This document shows positions 53,387-62,207 of a DNA stretch of 64,000 nucleotides, one piece after another. The stretch is taken from assembly GCF_040371755.1 (NCBI RefSeq), contig NZ_BAABWE010000001.1, positions 1-64,000 of the forward strand, in the 5' to 3' direction. The position numbers were made by a program, and so were the translations under genes. The stretch comes from Bermanella sp040371755. Its GTDB lineage: Bacteria > Pseudomonadota > Gammaproteobacteria > Pseudomonadales > Oceanobacteraceae. The notes under the pieces are model-generated. The model worked only from the letters and a program-made list of their open reading frames with translations. It did no database searches and was not told the DNA's origin. How positions within the stretch are numbered: the first letter of the stretch is position 1; every line of letters begins with the position of its first letter.

Positions 53387-53828
53387 AATGGTGTCTACTA
53401 TTTAAAGTATCATTGAAGTTTCTTCTAATATTATTCGGTATTTCTGTACTTTTACCTGATTTATAGTCATAAAAAACAATCAGCCCTTCACCAGTTGAAA
53501 CAATAGTATTTTGTAGTTCGCTGAATACAGCATATTCCATTGTAAATTTTTTTGCCCCAATTTCCTTGATTCTTGTACCGATTAATATTTTATCTGGAAA
53601 GCTTAAGGGGGCTTTAAACTGACATTGGATGCTAGCCATGATTGGTCCGATTTGTGTGGCATTCATATTTGAAATAACCGAGGTGACTTCAAAAAGCGCC
53701 ATTCTTACACCTTCAAAATACCTAAAATACACAGTGTTATTAACATGCTTGAAGGCATCCATGTCCCCCCAGATGACATCTTGTTTGATATGGAAAGGGT
53801 AGATTTGCTTAAAGTTATCTTTATCCAT
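53385..53828 (-). CDS. Hotdog-fold acyl-CoA thioesterase (4HBT type)
   Basis: A 147-residue cytoplasmic hotdog-fold protein. The active-site region IWGDMDAFKHVNNTVYFRYFEG is the 4-hydroxybenzoyl-CoA thioesterase pattern (Asp in GDMDAFKHVNN), and FKAPLSFPDKILIGTRIKEIGAKKF is the following strand region. The enzyme presumably hydrolyses an acyl-CoA, with unknown chain length. ATG start. Convergent with the YceI gene. Confidence 0.88.
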   Translation of the reverse strand: MDKDNFKQIYPFHIKQDVIWGDMDAFKHVNNTVYFRYFEGVRMALFEVTSVISNMNATQIGPIMASIQCQFKAPLSFPDKILIGTRIKEIGAKKFTMEYAVFSELQNTIVSTGEGLIVFYDYKSGKSTEIPNNIRRNFNDTLNSRHH

Positions 53829-53882
53829 GGTGAATTCCTTTGTTTATTTGATTCTTAAGGATCTGTAGATAAAAGACAATGG

Positions 53883-54689
53883 TTATTTTAGAGGGGATAA
53901 TCCGTATTTGTTTAGCAGTGAATTTAATGAACCATCGTTTAATACTTTCATTAATAGACGATTAATGGCCTCTGTTGTTATTAAATTGTTGTTTCTCATT
54001 ATAATTTTGTGTTGGTAGGTTTGATCAAATTTATTTGAGATGAGCAGTTTTAATGCTAATTCTGGATTATTTTTTATTTTCTGTTGTATGTATGAATACG
54101 TCAATATGCCGATATCTGATTTACCAGAGATTACTTGACTAATAACGGTTTGAGGAGAATTGACGAAACGTATGTTAAAGGATTTCTTTAGGTGCTGTAT
54201 ATCAGTTTCATGATTGGCGAATCCGTAGTGGTAACCTAAAATTCCCACTAGCTGTTTATCCCCTAGATCATCAAAATATGTCTGGTTTCTATTGTTATGA
54301 AGGTTTGCAATAAATACCTCGCCACCAGATAGAAAAACCATACTTTCATTTAAATCGTATTTTTGCCAACTCCAGTTTTTATTTTCGAAGAAGAGAACAT
54401 CAAATAAACCACGCTCAAAATCACGATAGCGACGTTTAGGGGAGGTTAATATGAATTCAAAATTGTACTCAGATTGAGTATTGTTAAAAAGCTCAATTAA
54501 ATCGAGTGTTAAGCCGCTTACTGATGCGTTATTTACTTGTACAAATGGCGGGAATAGATACCCGCCAACATTAATAGTCGTAGGTGTAGCTTGGGCTAAG
54601 GTGGCGTATAGATAGACGAAGCTAAAAATAGCTAATTTGCGTATATTTAGCATAAAATTTTTTACTAGCATGATGATTAAATCTAGCAC
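53883..54689 (-). CDS. Periplasmic solute-binding protein (SBP_bac_3-like)
   Basis: A 268-residue exported protein. A hydrophobic segment KLAIFSFVYLYATLAQATP (about 17-35) is the signal peptide, preceded by MLDLIIMLVKNFMLNIR; the real start may be an internal ATG such as M13. The domain follows the family-3 solute-binding pattern: the ligand pocket region VGGYLFPPFVQ, GLTLDLIELFN, and later SGKSDIGILTYSYIQQ. No permease or ATPase gene is adjacent, so it may act as a sensor or an orphan binding protein. Amino-acid-type ligand is likely but unproven. Confidence 0.78.
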   Translation of the reverse strand: MLDLIIMLVKNFMLNIRKLAIFSFVYLYATLAQATPTTINVGGYLFPPFVQVNNASVSGLTLDLIELFNNTQSEYNFEFILTSPKRRYRDFERGLFDVLFFENKNWSWQKYDLNESMVFLSGGEVFIANLHNNRNQTYFDDLGDKQLVGILGYHYGFANHETDIQHLKKSFNIRFVNSPQTVISQVISGKSDIGILTYSYIQQKIKNNPELALKLLISNKFDQTYQHKIIMRNNNLITTEAINRLLMKVLNDGSLNSLLNKYGLSPLK

Positions 54690-54720
54690 TTATAATTTAA
54701 ACAGCTAGTTTCATTGTGAT

Positions 54721-55575
54721 TCAGTTTGTTTGCTTTTTACCACTCGCATTCCAAATTCCTGCGGTGACTATTAATGCACTGCCAATTATGGTGGTTAAAA
54801 CTAGGGTTTCCCCCCAAAATACCCAGCCAAGTACGGCACCATAAATCACTGAGCTATAAACATAAGGCCCTATTTGGCCCGGATTGGCGATGCGATACGC
54901 CCGAGTAAGGGCTAATTGCCCACAAGTGGCGACAAGACCCATTAATACTATCCAAGGTAGTAATTCTAAACTGGGAAGGTATGGGCTCCAAATAAGTGGT
55001 ATAGCAGACAACACTGTACTAATGACGCCAAAATAGAACACTATTCTCACGCTGGATTCAGTCATACTCATACGACGAATAGACACCTTTGCGGTACTGG
55101 CAAGTGCTGCAGAAAGTAAGCCTATTAGGGCAATAGGGGTGAACTCTTCCGTACCGGGCCTAAGAATAAACATGACACCTATAAAACCGATGGCTATAGC
55201 CCACCCAGTTTTAGGTTTAATGGTCTCGGCAAGCCATATGGCGGCTACAATTGGCATGAAAAATGGGCTCGTTAGCTTAACAAGAAAAGCCTCTGCTAGC
55301 GGCATATTAGCGATGACATAGAAGAACCCGTACATTGCCGTGAGACCAACACCAGCACGAACTAAATGCAAATGCATAACTTTCGTTTTAAGTTGCGAGA
55401 CACCGCTATGCAGAATGATAGGTACAAGCATGATTAAACCAAAAAGGTTTCGGTAAAATACAATGTGCTCAGTGGGCATATCGTTGCTTAGATATTTAAT
55501 GATCGCCCCCATAATAGAGAGTAACCCTTCACCTAAAAGTATAAGCAGGGCACCTTGAATCACATTGTTTGGCAT
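54721..55575 (-). CDS. EamA/DMT family transporter
   Basis: A 284-residue inner-membrane protein with about ten transmembrane helices in two repeats of the EamA unit. The first repeat includes TEHIVFYRNLFGLIMLVPI and VKLTSPFFMPIVAAIWLAE; the second ends with YSSVIYGAVLGWVFWGE and a final positively charged tail. DMT proteins move metabolites, often amino acids or S-adenosylmethionine, but the substrate cannot be named. ATG start, minus strand, divergent from clpB. Confidence 0.88.
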   Translation of the reverse strand: MPNNVIQGALLILLGEGLLSIMGAIIKYLSNDMPTEHIVFYRNLFGLIMLVPIILHSGVSQLKTKVMHLHLVRAGVGLTAMYGFFYVIANMPLAEAFLVKLTSPFFMPIVAAIWLAETIKPKTGWAIAIGFIGVMFILRPGTEEFTPIALIGLLSAALASTAKVSIRRMSMTESSVRIVFYFGVISTVLSAIPLIWSPYLPSLELLPWIVLMGLVATCGQLALTRAYRIANPGQIGPYVYSSVIYGAVLGWVFWGETLVLTTIIGSALIVTAGIWNASGKKQTN

Positions 55576-55656
55576 ATTCTGGTAGTTCGAAAGATCATGA
55601 AAGGCCAGCTATTATACAGAAACTAACTTATTTTGATGTAGGTCAAGGGTTGGCCA

Positions 55657-55684
55657 CTTGAAAAAGACAATGCCGCCACCATTA
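55657..55684 (+). promoter_or_regulatory. Heat-shock (sigma-32 type) promoter of clpB
   Basis: CTTGAAA (55657-55663) is followed after 13 bases by CACCATTA (55677-55684), close to the sigma-32 consensus CTTGAAA and CCCCATNT. It is 36 bases before the clpB start codon. ClpB is a classic heat-shock gene, so the site fits its context well. Confidence 0.75.
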
Positions 55685-55719
55685 CTAATGCAAGCATAAT
55701 ATGTAAGAGGATTTCATAA

Positions 55720-58341
55720 ATGCGAATGGATAAATTTACTAGTAGCTTGCAGCAAGCATTGTCTGATGCCCAATCTTTGGCTTTGGGCCACGACCATAAT
55801 CAAATTGATACTCTGCATTTATTGTTGGCACTCCTAGATCAAACCCCAGGCGGAATTCGCCCATTACTCCAAGGTATGAATGTTCAGGTTAATCAATTAA
55901 AAAGTAAACTTAATGAAAAGCTAGAAAGCTTAGCCAAGGTGACTTCTCCTGATGGTAATTTAAGTTTATCACCTGAGTTGGGTCGCATATTAAATTTGAC
56001 AGATCGTTTATCGCAAAAGCGAGGCGATCAATATATTTCGAGCGAACTTGTATTACTGGCAGCCCTAGAAGATAAAGGCGAAGCTGGAAAAGTATTAGCA
56101 GATTGTAAATTAGATAAAGAAAAAATCGAGCGAGCTATTGATACTGTTCGCCAAGGTGAATCTGTTGATGACCCAAATGCAGAAGATAACCGCGAAGCAC
56201 TTAATAAATTTACAGTGGACTTAACGGCGCGTGCTGCTGAAGGGAAGCTAGACCCTGTCATTGGTCGTGATGATGAAATTCGTCGCACAATTCAAGTACT
56301 TCAACGCCGGACCAAAAACAACCCTGTCTTAATAGGGTCGCCAGGTGTTGGTAAAACGGCCATTATTGAAGGTTTGGCTCAACGTATTGTAAACGGGGAG
56401 GTGCCAGAGGGGTTGCGCAATAAACAAATCCTATCATTAGATATGGGTTCACTTCTGGCTGGTGCAAAATTCCGTGGTGATTTTGAAGAGCGTTTAAAAA
56501 ATGTATTAAAAGAAGTCAGTAAACAAGAAGGTAATATTATTTTGTTTATTGATGAGATTCACACAATGGTTGGTGCTGGTAAAACGGACGGTGCATTGGA
56601 TGCAGGCAACATGCTAAAACCTGCATTGAGTCGTGGCGAATTACATTGTGTAGGTGCAACTACTTTAGACGAATATCGAGAGTATATTGAAAAAGATGCG
56701 GCACTTGAACGACGTTTTCAAAAGGTGCTTGTAGATGAGCCAAATGAAGAAGATACCATTGCTATATTACGTGGATTAAAAGAACGTTATGAAATTCATC
56801 ATGGGGTGCAAATTTTAGATGGTGCCATAATCGCAGCGGCTAAATTATCAAATCGATATATTACAGATAGACAATTGCCAGACAAAGCAATTGATTTAAT
56901 TGATGAGGCCGCTTCAATTATTCGTATGGAAATCGATAGTAAACCAGAAGACATGGATCGTTTAGAACGTCGCTTAATTCAATTGAAAATTGAGCGAGAA
57001 GCATTAAATAAAGAAAATGATGCGGGTTCCATAAAACGTTTAAGTGAAATTAACCAAGAAATTAACCGCCTAGGTCATGAATATGTTGACCTTGAAGAGG
57101 TGTGGAAAAAAGAAAAGCTTATATTAGAAGGTTCAAAGCAAGCCAAAGAACAGCTCGAAGAGGCAAAAGTTGAAATGGAACAAGCGCGTAGGGCTGGTGA
57201 CTTACAGCGAATGTCAGAGCTGCAATACGGAAAAATCCCCGAGTTAGAAAAACAAATTGACTCAGCGGAAGAGGTCGCTAAAGGCAGTAGTGAATTCAAG
57301 CTACTTCGAAATAGAGTTACCGATGAAGAGATTGCTGAAGTAGTATCGAAATGGACTGGAGTTCCAGTTTCGAAAATGCTTGAAGGGGAACGTGAAAAAT
57401 TATTACGCATGGAAGACGAACTACATAAGCATGTTGTAGGTCAGCACGATGCTATTCAAGCAGTATCGAATGCAGTGCGTCGTAGTCGAGCCGGATTAAG
57501 TGACCCACGTCGACCAAATGGTAGCTTCTTATTCTTAGGCCCTACTGGTGTGGGTAAAACTGAATTATGTAAAGCATTAGCTAACTTCATGTTTGATTCT
57601 CAAGATGCCATGATTCGAGTGGATATGTCAGAATTTATGGAGAAGCACAGTGTTGCCCGATTAATTGGTGCGCCTCCTGGTTATGTAGGCTATGAAGAGG
57701 GTGGATACTTAACCGAGCATGTTCGTCGTAAACCTTATAGTGTTATTTTATTGGATGAGGTGGAAAAAGCACATCCAGATGTATTTAATATCTTGTTGCA
57801 AGTTCTTGACGATGGCCAACTAACCGATGGACAAGGTCGTACTGTCGATTTTAAAAATACAGTGCTGGTTATGACTTCAAATCTTGGCAGTGATGTGATT
57901 CAAACATTAAGTCAAAATAATGAAGGTAAAGAACAATCAGAAGGTGAATATGAAGACATGAAGTCAGCGGTTATGGAGATTGTAGGAGGGCACTTTAGAC
58001 CTGAATTTATTAACCGTATAGATGAAGTGGTTGTATTTCATCCGCTTATGCGTGATCAAATTCGAGGTATTGCTGATATTCAATTGGATCAGTTACGCAA
58101 GCGACTAAAAGAGCGTGAGCTAACAATGGAGTTGTCAGATGATGCAATAGATCGTTTAGTGGCCCAAGGTTTTGATCCAGTATATGGTGCTCGACCTCTA
58201 CGCCGTAGTATTCAACGCTTTATAGAAAATCCACTTGCTCAGGATATTCTTTCGGGTAAATTTATAAGTGGGGATAATATCCAAGTGAATATTGATGGAG
58301 ATGCATTCTCCTTTGAGGCTAAACAGGCTGTTACTCAATAA
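55720..58341 (+). CDS. clpB: ATP-dependent disaggregase ClpB
   Basis: An 873-residue Hsp100 chaperone that rescues aggregated proteins with DnaK. Order: N-domain (1-145), AAA+ domain 1 with Walker A GSPGVGKTAIIEGL (about 208), Walker B LFIDEIHTMVGAG, coiled-coil middle domain (about 405-530, KPEDMDRLERRLIQLKIERE), AAA+ domain 2 with Walker A GPTGVGKTELCKAL (about 608), Walker B VILLDEVEKAHPD, and C-terminal domain with GARPLRRSIQRFIENPLA. Starts MRMDKFTSSLQQAL, as in E. coli. A sigma-32-type promoter is visible upstream. Confidence 0.96.
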   Translation: MRMDKFTSSLQQALSDAQSLALGHDHNQIDTLHLLLALLDQTPGGIRPLLQGMNVQVNQLKSKLNEKLESLAKVTSPDGNLSLSPELGRILNLTDRLSQKRGDQYISSELVLLAALEDKGEAGKVLADCKLDKEKIERAIDTVRQGESVDDPNAEDNREALNKFTVDLTARAAEGKLDPVIGRDDEIRRTIQVLQRRTKNNPVLIGSPGVGKTAIIEGLAQRIVNGEVPEGLRNKQILSLDMGSLLAGAKFRGDFEERLKNVLKEVSKQEGNIILFIDEIHTMVGAGKTDGALDAGNMLKPALSRGELHCVGATTLDEYREYIEKDAALERRFQKVLVDEPNEEDTIAILRGLKERYEIHHGVQILDGAIIAAAKLSNRYITDRQLPDKAIDLIDEAASIIRMEIDSKPEDMDRLERRLIQLKIEREALNKENDAGSIKRLSEINQEINRLGHEYVDLEEVWKKEKLILEGSKQAKEQLEEAKVEMEQARRAGDLQRMSELQYGKIPELEKQIDSAEEVAKGSSEFKLLRNRVTDEEIAEVVSKWTGVPVSKMLEGEREKLLRMEDELHKHVVGQHDAIQAVSNAVRRSRAGLSDPRRPNGSFLFLGPTGVGKTELCKALANFMFDSQDAMIRVDMSEFMEKHSVARLIGAPPGYVGYEEGGYLTEHVRRKPYSVILLDEVEKAHPDVFNILLQVLDDGQLTDGQGRTVDFKNTVLVMTSNLGSDVIQTLSQNNEGKEQSEGEYEDMKSAVMEIVGGHFRPEFINRIDEVVVFHPLMRDQIRGIADIQLDQLRKRLKERELTMELSDDAIDRLVAQGFDPVYGARPLRRSIQRFIENPLAQDILSGKFISGDNIQVNIDGDAFSFEAKQAVTQ

Positions 58342-58440
58342 TGAAGTTTAAGTCTTATTTGATTGAGATTTAGCTGTTTCTGTACATCTTGTATGTAAAA
58401 GCATTAATGTTGCGTACTTGATGTATGGGTTAACAGTATT

Positions 58441-59664
58441 CTATTTTAGTTCAATACTTTGGGCATCACTTTCTACTATACAGTCTTTGTACAATTGATT
58501 GATATCAGTAATACAAAGATTGTACTTTTCTAATTCTATTATTTTAAGTTCATCTAATTTCCCTGTTTGAAAACACTTGGCACTATGTAATGCTAAGCCT
58601 AACTTACCTTGTTCGTTTGTAATTGCTTTTATCATGGAGTCTGGGAGGTTTAGACTTTTTATAATACCGAGTAAAGGGCGATCAAAATAAGCATCTAATA
58701 GTGAGAATAAACCAACGGTATAATAATCGAATACTGAATGCTCTCCGAGCTTCTCACCAAGCCGCCTGCAAATTACAGCACGTTCTAAGCTGGCTTGATG
58801 TAAGGCTACGGGTTTGTCTTCTAAATTGCCAAGAGCTATTAATGTCACCCAACTTCTTAATTGCTTTAGCCCTAAAAGGGTAATGGCTTGTTGTAATGAT
58901 GTGCAAGTTTGCATTCGTGTAAATGCGGCAGAATTGACCAGCTTTAAAAGTTTATAGCTAATCTGAGGGTCTTGATTGATGGTTTCAGCAAGGTTAGATG
59001 CGTTGATGTTTTGATTTTGAATATCTTTTAGAAGTTTAAGCACAATGGCTTTATTTTCAGGAATTGAATGACCTTCAATATTTTGTGGTTTACTTAAAAA
59101 ATACCCTTGGAATAATTCAAAACCTATATCTTTACAAAATTCAAACATCTCATGGGTTTCAATTTTTTCAGCTAATAATATTATATTGCGTGGTATAAAT
59201 GCCTTAGCAAATCTCTCTATATGCTGTCGGCTCATGGCGAGCACATCAATTTTAACAATATCAACCATATGCAGTAGTGGTGCACTATTATGATTTAAAA
59301 TAAAGTCATCCAAGGCTAAAGACGAACCATTCTTTTTAGCATCACTGAGTGCATTGATTAGCGCTTGATCTATTTCAATGTCTTCTAAGATTTCTATGAC
59401 AAACTGTGATGGATCGAAAGGTGGGGGTTCTAGAATAAGGTTTTTCGTAAAGTTAATATAGGCTTTGTGATTTCCGCAGATAGCACTTAAGCCTACTTCT
59501 CCAAACGCATTAAGCAGAACTTGCGAAGTTGCCTTGTCTCCACATGTGAAGCTGGCAGAGTCGGCTACTGGATTACTACGAAAGAGTAGCTCATAAGCAT
59601 GAATTTCAAGCTTTTTGTTATATATGGGCTGTCTAGCCAATAAAACATGATCTCGATTATTCAT
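58441..59664 (-). CDS. EAL-HDOD (YuxH-type) signalling protein
   Basis: A 407-residue protein with an N-terminal EAL-like domain (1-190) and a C-terminal HDOD domain (about 200-390). The EAL signature is ELL (25-27 in YELLFR). Other metal and catalytic positions seem kept: Asn71, Glu91 (VIEIL), Asp119-Asp120 (LALDDF) and Lys138 (VKIDV), so phosphodiesterase activity is possible but uncertain; the YuxH group is generally thought inactive or regulatory. HDOD is seen in LAETINQDPQISYKLLKLVNSAAF. Convergent with clpB and divergent from cheV. Confidence 0.88.
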   Translation of the reverse strand: MNNRDHVLLARQPIYNKKLEIHAYELLFRSNPVADSASFTCGDKATSQVLLNAFGEVGLSAICGNHKAYINFTKNLILEPPPFDPSQFVIEILEDIEIDQALINALSDAKKNGSSLALDDFILNHNSAPLLHMVDIVKIDVLAMSRQHIERFAKAFIPRNIILLAEKIETHEMFEFCKDIGFELFQGYFLSKPQNIEGHSIPENKAIVLKLLKDIQNQNINASNLAETINQDPQISYKLLKLVNSAAFTRMQTCTSLQQAITLLGLKQLRSWVTLIALGNLEDKPVALHQASLERAVICRRLGEKLGEHSVFDYYTVGLFSLLDAYFDRPLLGIIKSLNLPDSMIKAITNEQGKLGLALHSAKCFQTGKLDELKIIELEKYNLCITDINQLYKDCIVESDAQSIELK

Positions 59665-59768
59665 AGAGGCTCTTAGCTATCAATCTTATAATCAGTTTAG
59701 CTGAAAGTGGGCAAACCTGTACCTTAAGCTACACTCAATAATATAGTTGAGAAAATATGTAGGTCTGT

Positions 59769-60701
59769 ATGTCGGGTGTACTTTCAAATGTGGATTCAAG
59801 AACCAAGCTTGTGGGTCAAAATCGCTTGGAACTGCTGCTGTTTCACTTTGGTCGTGGGCAGTCTTATGCCATAAATGTATTTAAGATCCAAGAAGTGTTA
59901 AGGATGACTCATTTAACGAATATTCCTGATTCTCACCCAGTTGTAAGAGGGGTGACCCATTTAAGAGGCCATAGTTTACCTGTTGTGGATTTGAGCCATG
60001 CCATTGGTATGGGCCCAATTAAAATGACAGATGAAACGACGATGATTGTTACTGAATATAATCGTACAGTTCAGGCATTTTTGGTGGCTGGGGTTGAACG
60101 TATTGTAAATATGAACTGGGAAGAAATTATGCCTCCCCCCAAGGGGACGGGTAAATCACACTATTTAACAGCAATCACAAAAGTAGATGACAAAATTGTT
60201 GAAATTATAGACGTTGAGAAGGTACTGGCAGAAATTGTCCCATATGAAACGACCATTAGCGATGATGTGGTTGATCTAGGTGTTATGGAGCGCGCGGCTC
60301 AATCAGGGTTAAAAGTGCTAGCGGTTGATGACTCGCCAATTGCGCGATCTCAGGTAAAAGAGACACTAAGTAGTATTGGCATTGAAGTTATACAAGCCAG
60401 TGATGGCCTTGAGGGTTTGAATATCCTTAAAAAATTGGCCGCGGAAGGGCCCATTAATAGTCAACTATTGATGGTTATTACTGACGCAGAAATGCCGTCA
60501 ATGGATGGATATAAGTTAACTACTGAGATCCGACAAGATGGTAATTTAAAAGATTTGTATGTTGTATTACACACCTCTTTAAGTGGCAGTTTTAACGAAG
60601 CCATGGTTGAAAAAGTAGGCTGTAATGCATTTTTATCGAAATTTCAGCCAGATGGATTGGCACAAGCTGTTGAGGTTCGAGCTAAGCAGCTCTTTGGTTG
60701 A
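59769..60701 (+). CDS. cheV: Chemotaxis coupling protein CheV
   Basis: A 310-residue protein with an N-terminal CheW-like domain (about 18-165, with YAINVFKIQEVLRM, VRGVTHLRGHSLPVVDLS) and a C-terminal receiver domain (about 185-305). The receiver has acidic pocket residues in VLAVDDSPIARSQ, the phosphoacceptor Asp in LMVITDAEMPSMDGYKL and Lys in LSKFQPDG. CheV couples chemoreceptors to CheA and adapts by phosphorylation. A terminator follows. It implies that the organism is motile. Confidence 0.94.
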   Translation: MSGVLSNVDSRTKLVGQNRLELLLFHFGRGQSYAINVFKIQEVLRMTHLTNIPDSHPVVRGVTHLRGHSLPVVDLSHAIGMGPIKMTDETTMIVTEYNRTVQAFLVAGVERIVNMNWEEIMPPPKGTGKSHYLTAITKVDDKIVEIIDVEKVLAEIVPYETTISDDVVDLGVMERAAQSGLKVLAVDDSPIARSQVKETLSSIGIEVIQASDGLEGLNILKKLAAEGPINSQLLMVITDAEMPSMDGYKLTTEIRQDGNLKDLYVVLHTSLSGSFNEAMVEKVGCNAFLSKFQPDGLAQAVEVRAKQLFG

Positions 60702-60723
60702 AACATTTCTATTTAAATATTAT

Positions 60724-60747
60724 TAGGGCCTATGGCCCTATTTTTTT
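60724..60747 (+). terminator. Intrinsic terminator of cheV
   Basis: TAGGGCC (60724-60730) pairs with GGCCCTA (60734-60740) around a TAT loop and is followed by seven T. Confidence 0.93.
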
Positions 60748-60780
60748 ATCTTTTATAATCACTGTAAAAAGGAAGTGATT

Positions 60781-61581
60781 ATGTCTGTGTATGTTAGTCA
60801 GCTTTATACTTATCCGGTTAAATCTTTGACAGGAATATCCAGTGATAAAATCTCAATCGATGAATTTGGGCCGATTTGGGATCGTCGAATTATGGTGGTA
60901 GATCAAAACGGTAAGTTCTTAACTCAAAGGCAACTTATCCAGATGTCTCAGGTAGCGACCAAATTTGAAGATGAAACACTCATGCTTAGCTTTAAAGAGC
61001 AGAATATAACAATTCAATTGTCTGAACTTCCTATGCTTGATAAAGAAATAGCGGTATCAGTCTGGAATGACGAGGTTTTAGCGGTTGAATTACCTGCGTC
61101 TATCAATTCTTGGATGAGCGATGTATTAGAAAAACAAGTGAAATTGTGTTTCATAAAACAAGACACGCATAGGCAAGTTGATCTTAATTTCGCAAAGAAA
61201 GGTGATAGGACAGGGTTTTCTGATGGTTTTCCATTTTTGATTCTAAGTGAAGCATCGCTTGAATTTCTTAGCGATGATATCGGCTATCCATTAGCTGCTG
61301 AGCGCTTTAGACCAAACATTGTTGTAGCTGGGTGTGATGCTTTCGAAGAAGATACTTGGTCTTCCATAGAAATTAACGGCATTTTATTTGATATTGTAAA
61401 GCCGTGTTCACGCTGTGTTATTCCCACAATTAACCCTAAAACCGCTATTAAAGAGCCGCAGGTTATGCAGGTATTACTTAAGCACCGAAAACTGGATAAG
61501 CAGGTTTACCTTGGGCAGAATGCGATACATCAAAGTTTTGGTTCCATTGAAGTGGGGCAGATTGTGAAAATTCTAAAATAA
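60781..61581 (+). CDS. MOSC-domain protein
   Basis: A protein of about 266 residues with an N-terminal MOSC beta-barrel domain (LYTYPVKSLTGISSDKISIDEFGPIWDRRIMVVD) and a C-terminal MOSC domain ending with KPCSRCVIPTINPKT, where the Cys is the conserved molybdenum-binding residue. FSDGFPFLILSEASLEFL and RFRPNIVV are further family patterns. Such proteins include YiiM/YcbX-like molybdenum enzymes reducing N-hydroxylated compounds. I start at the ATG 60781, after AAGGAAG, not at the GTG two codons earlier. Its end overlaps the convergent CheZ-like gene by 9 bases. Confidence 0.85.
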   Translation: MSVYVSQLYTYPVKSLTGISSDKISIDEFGPIWDRRIMVVDQNGKFLTQRQLIQMSQVATKFEDETLMLSFKEQNITIQLSELPMLDKEIAVSVWNDEVLAVELPASINSWMSDVLEKQVKLCFIKQDTHRQVDLNFAKKGDRTGFSDGFPFLILSEASLEFLSDDIGYPLAAERFRPNIVVAGCDAFEEDTWSSIEINGILFDIVKPCSRCVIPTINPKTAIKEPQVMQVLLKHRKLDKQVYLGQNAIHQSFGSIEVGQIVKILK

Positions 61582-62172
61582 CTCTATTTCATCGCCAGTT
61601 TGGTCATCTTTGCCTTTATCATTCGTGTCAAAGTGATGCCTGTATATTTCTAGTGCTTCTTCAATACTATGGCCTCGTAAAATATGCTCAAACATGATGC
61701 GTTCGGCATCCATGGTGTAAGAACTTTTAATTTGATCTTGAAGACTTAACCAGCATTCTGGGTTGTACAGAGAGTCTTTTTCGCTTATTAATGAGCCCAA
61801 TTGGTCAAGGGATTGGCAAACATGATCTAGACGTTGACTGATGCGATCATAAAACTGAAAGGCAATCACAGCATTTTGCACGTTATGCTCTAGGTTCGCC
61901 GTGGTTTCATCAATAACACTTTGATATTTCTCTAAATTATTGGGGGTAACTTTGCTCGTTAAGTTTCGGATTTGGCTAATATAATCTGCCATGTCCGTAA
62001 ATGAAGCGGAAAGAGTGCTGACACTTTGTTCGCCATCTTTCATGGAAGACTCCACCTGTGCCACTGCCAGAGCAAGCATGGTGATGGTTTCTCTTATTTG
62101 GCTCCAGTCTAAATCCGGGTTTTGTACACTTGAGCCGTGTTGATTGATCCCATAACGCTTATCGGTACTCAA
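61573..62172 (-). CDS. CheZ-like chemotaxis-associated helical protein
   Basis: A 199-residue, almost all-helical protein with a CheZ-like feature set: a long helix with VIAFQFYDRISQRLDHVCQSL, the analogue of the QDFQDxxGQ region that in CheZ holds the dephosphorylating Gln, and an acidic, short C-terminal tail after a flexible stretch (NDKGKDDQTGDEIELF), resembling the CheY-binding tail. It lies one gene from cheV on the opposite strand. This may be a CheY-P phosphatase or a methyl-accepting signalling accessory; the assignment is inferred from pattern, not firm homology. Confidence 0.6.
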   Translation of the reverse strand: MSTDKRYGINQHGSSVQNPDLDWSQIRETITMLALAVAQVESSMKDGEQSVSTLSASFTDMADYISQIRNLTSKVTPNNLEKYQSVIDETTANLEHNVQNAVIAFQFYDRISQRLDHVCQSLDQLGSLISEKDSLYNPECWLSLQDQIKSSYTMDAERIMFEHILRGHSIEEALEIYRHHFDTNDKGKDDQTGDEIELF

Positions 62173-62207
62173 TGTTATATTCCTTCACTTATCTATGTTT
62201 AGCATAG

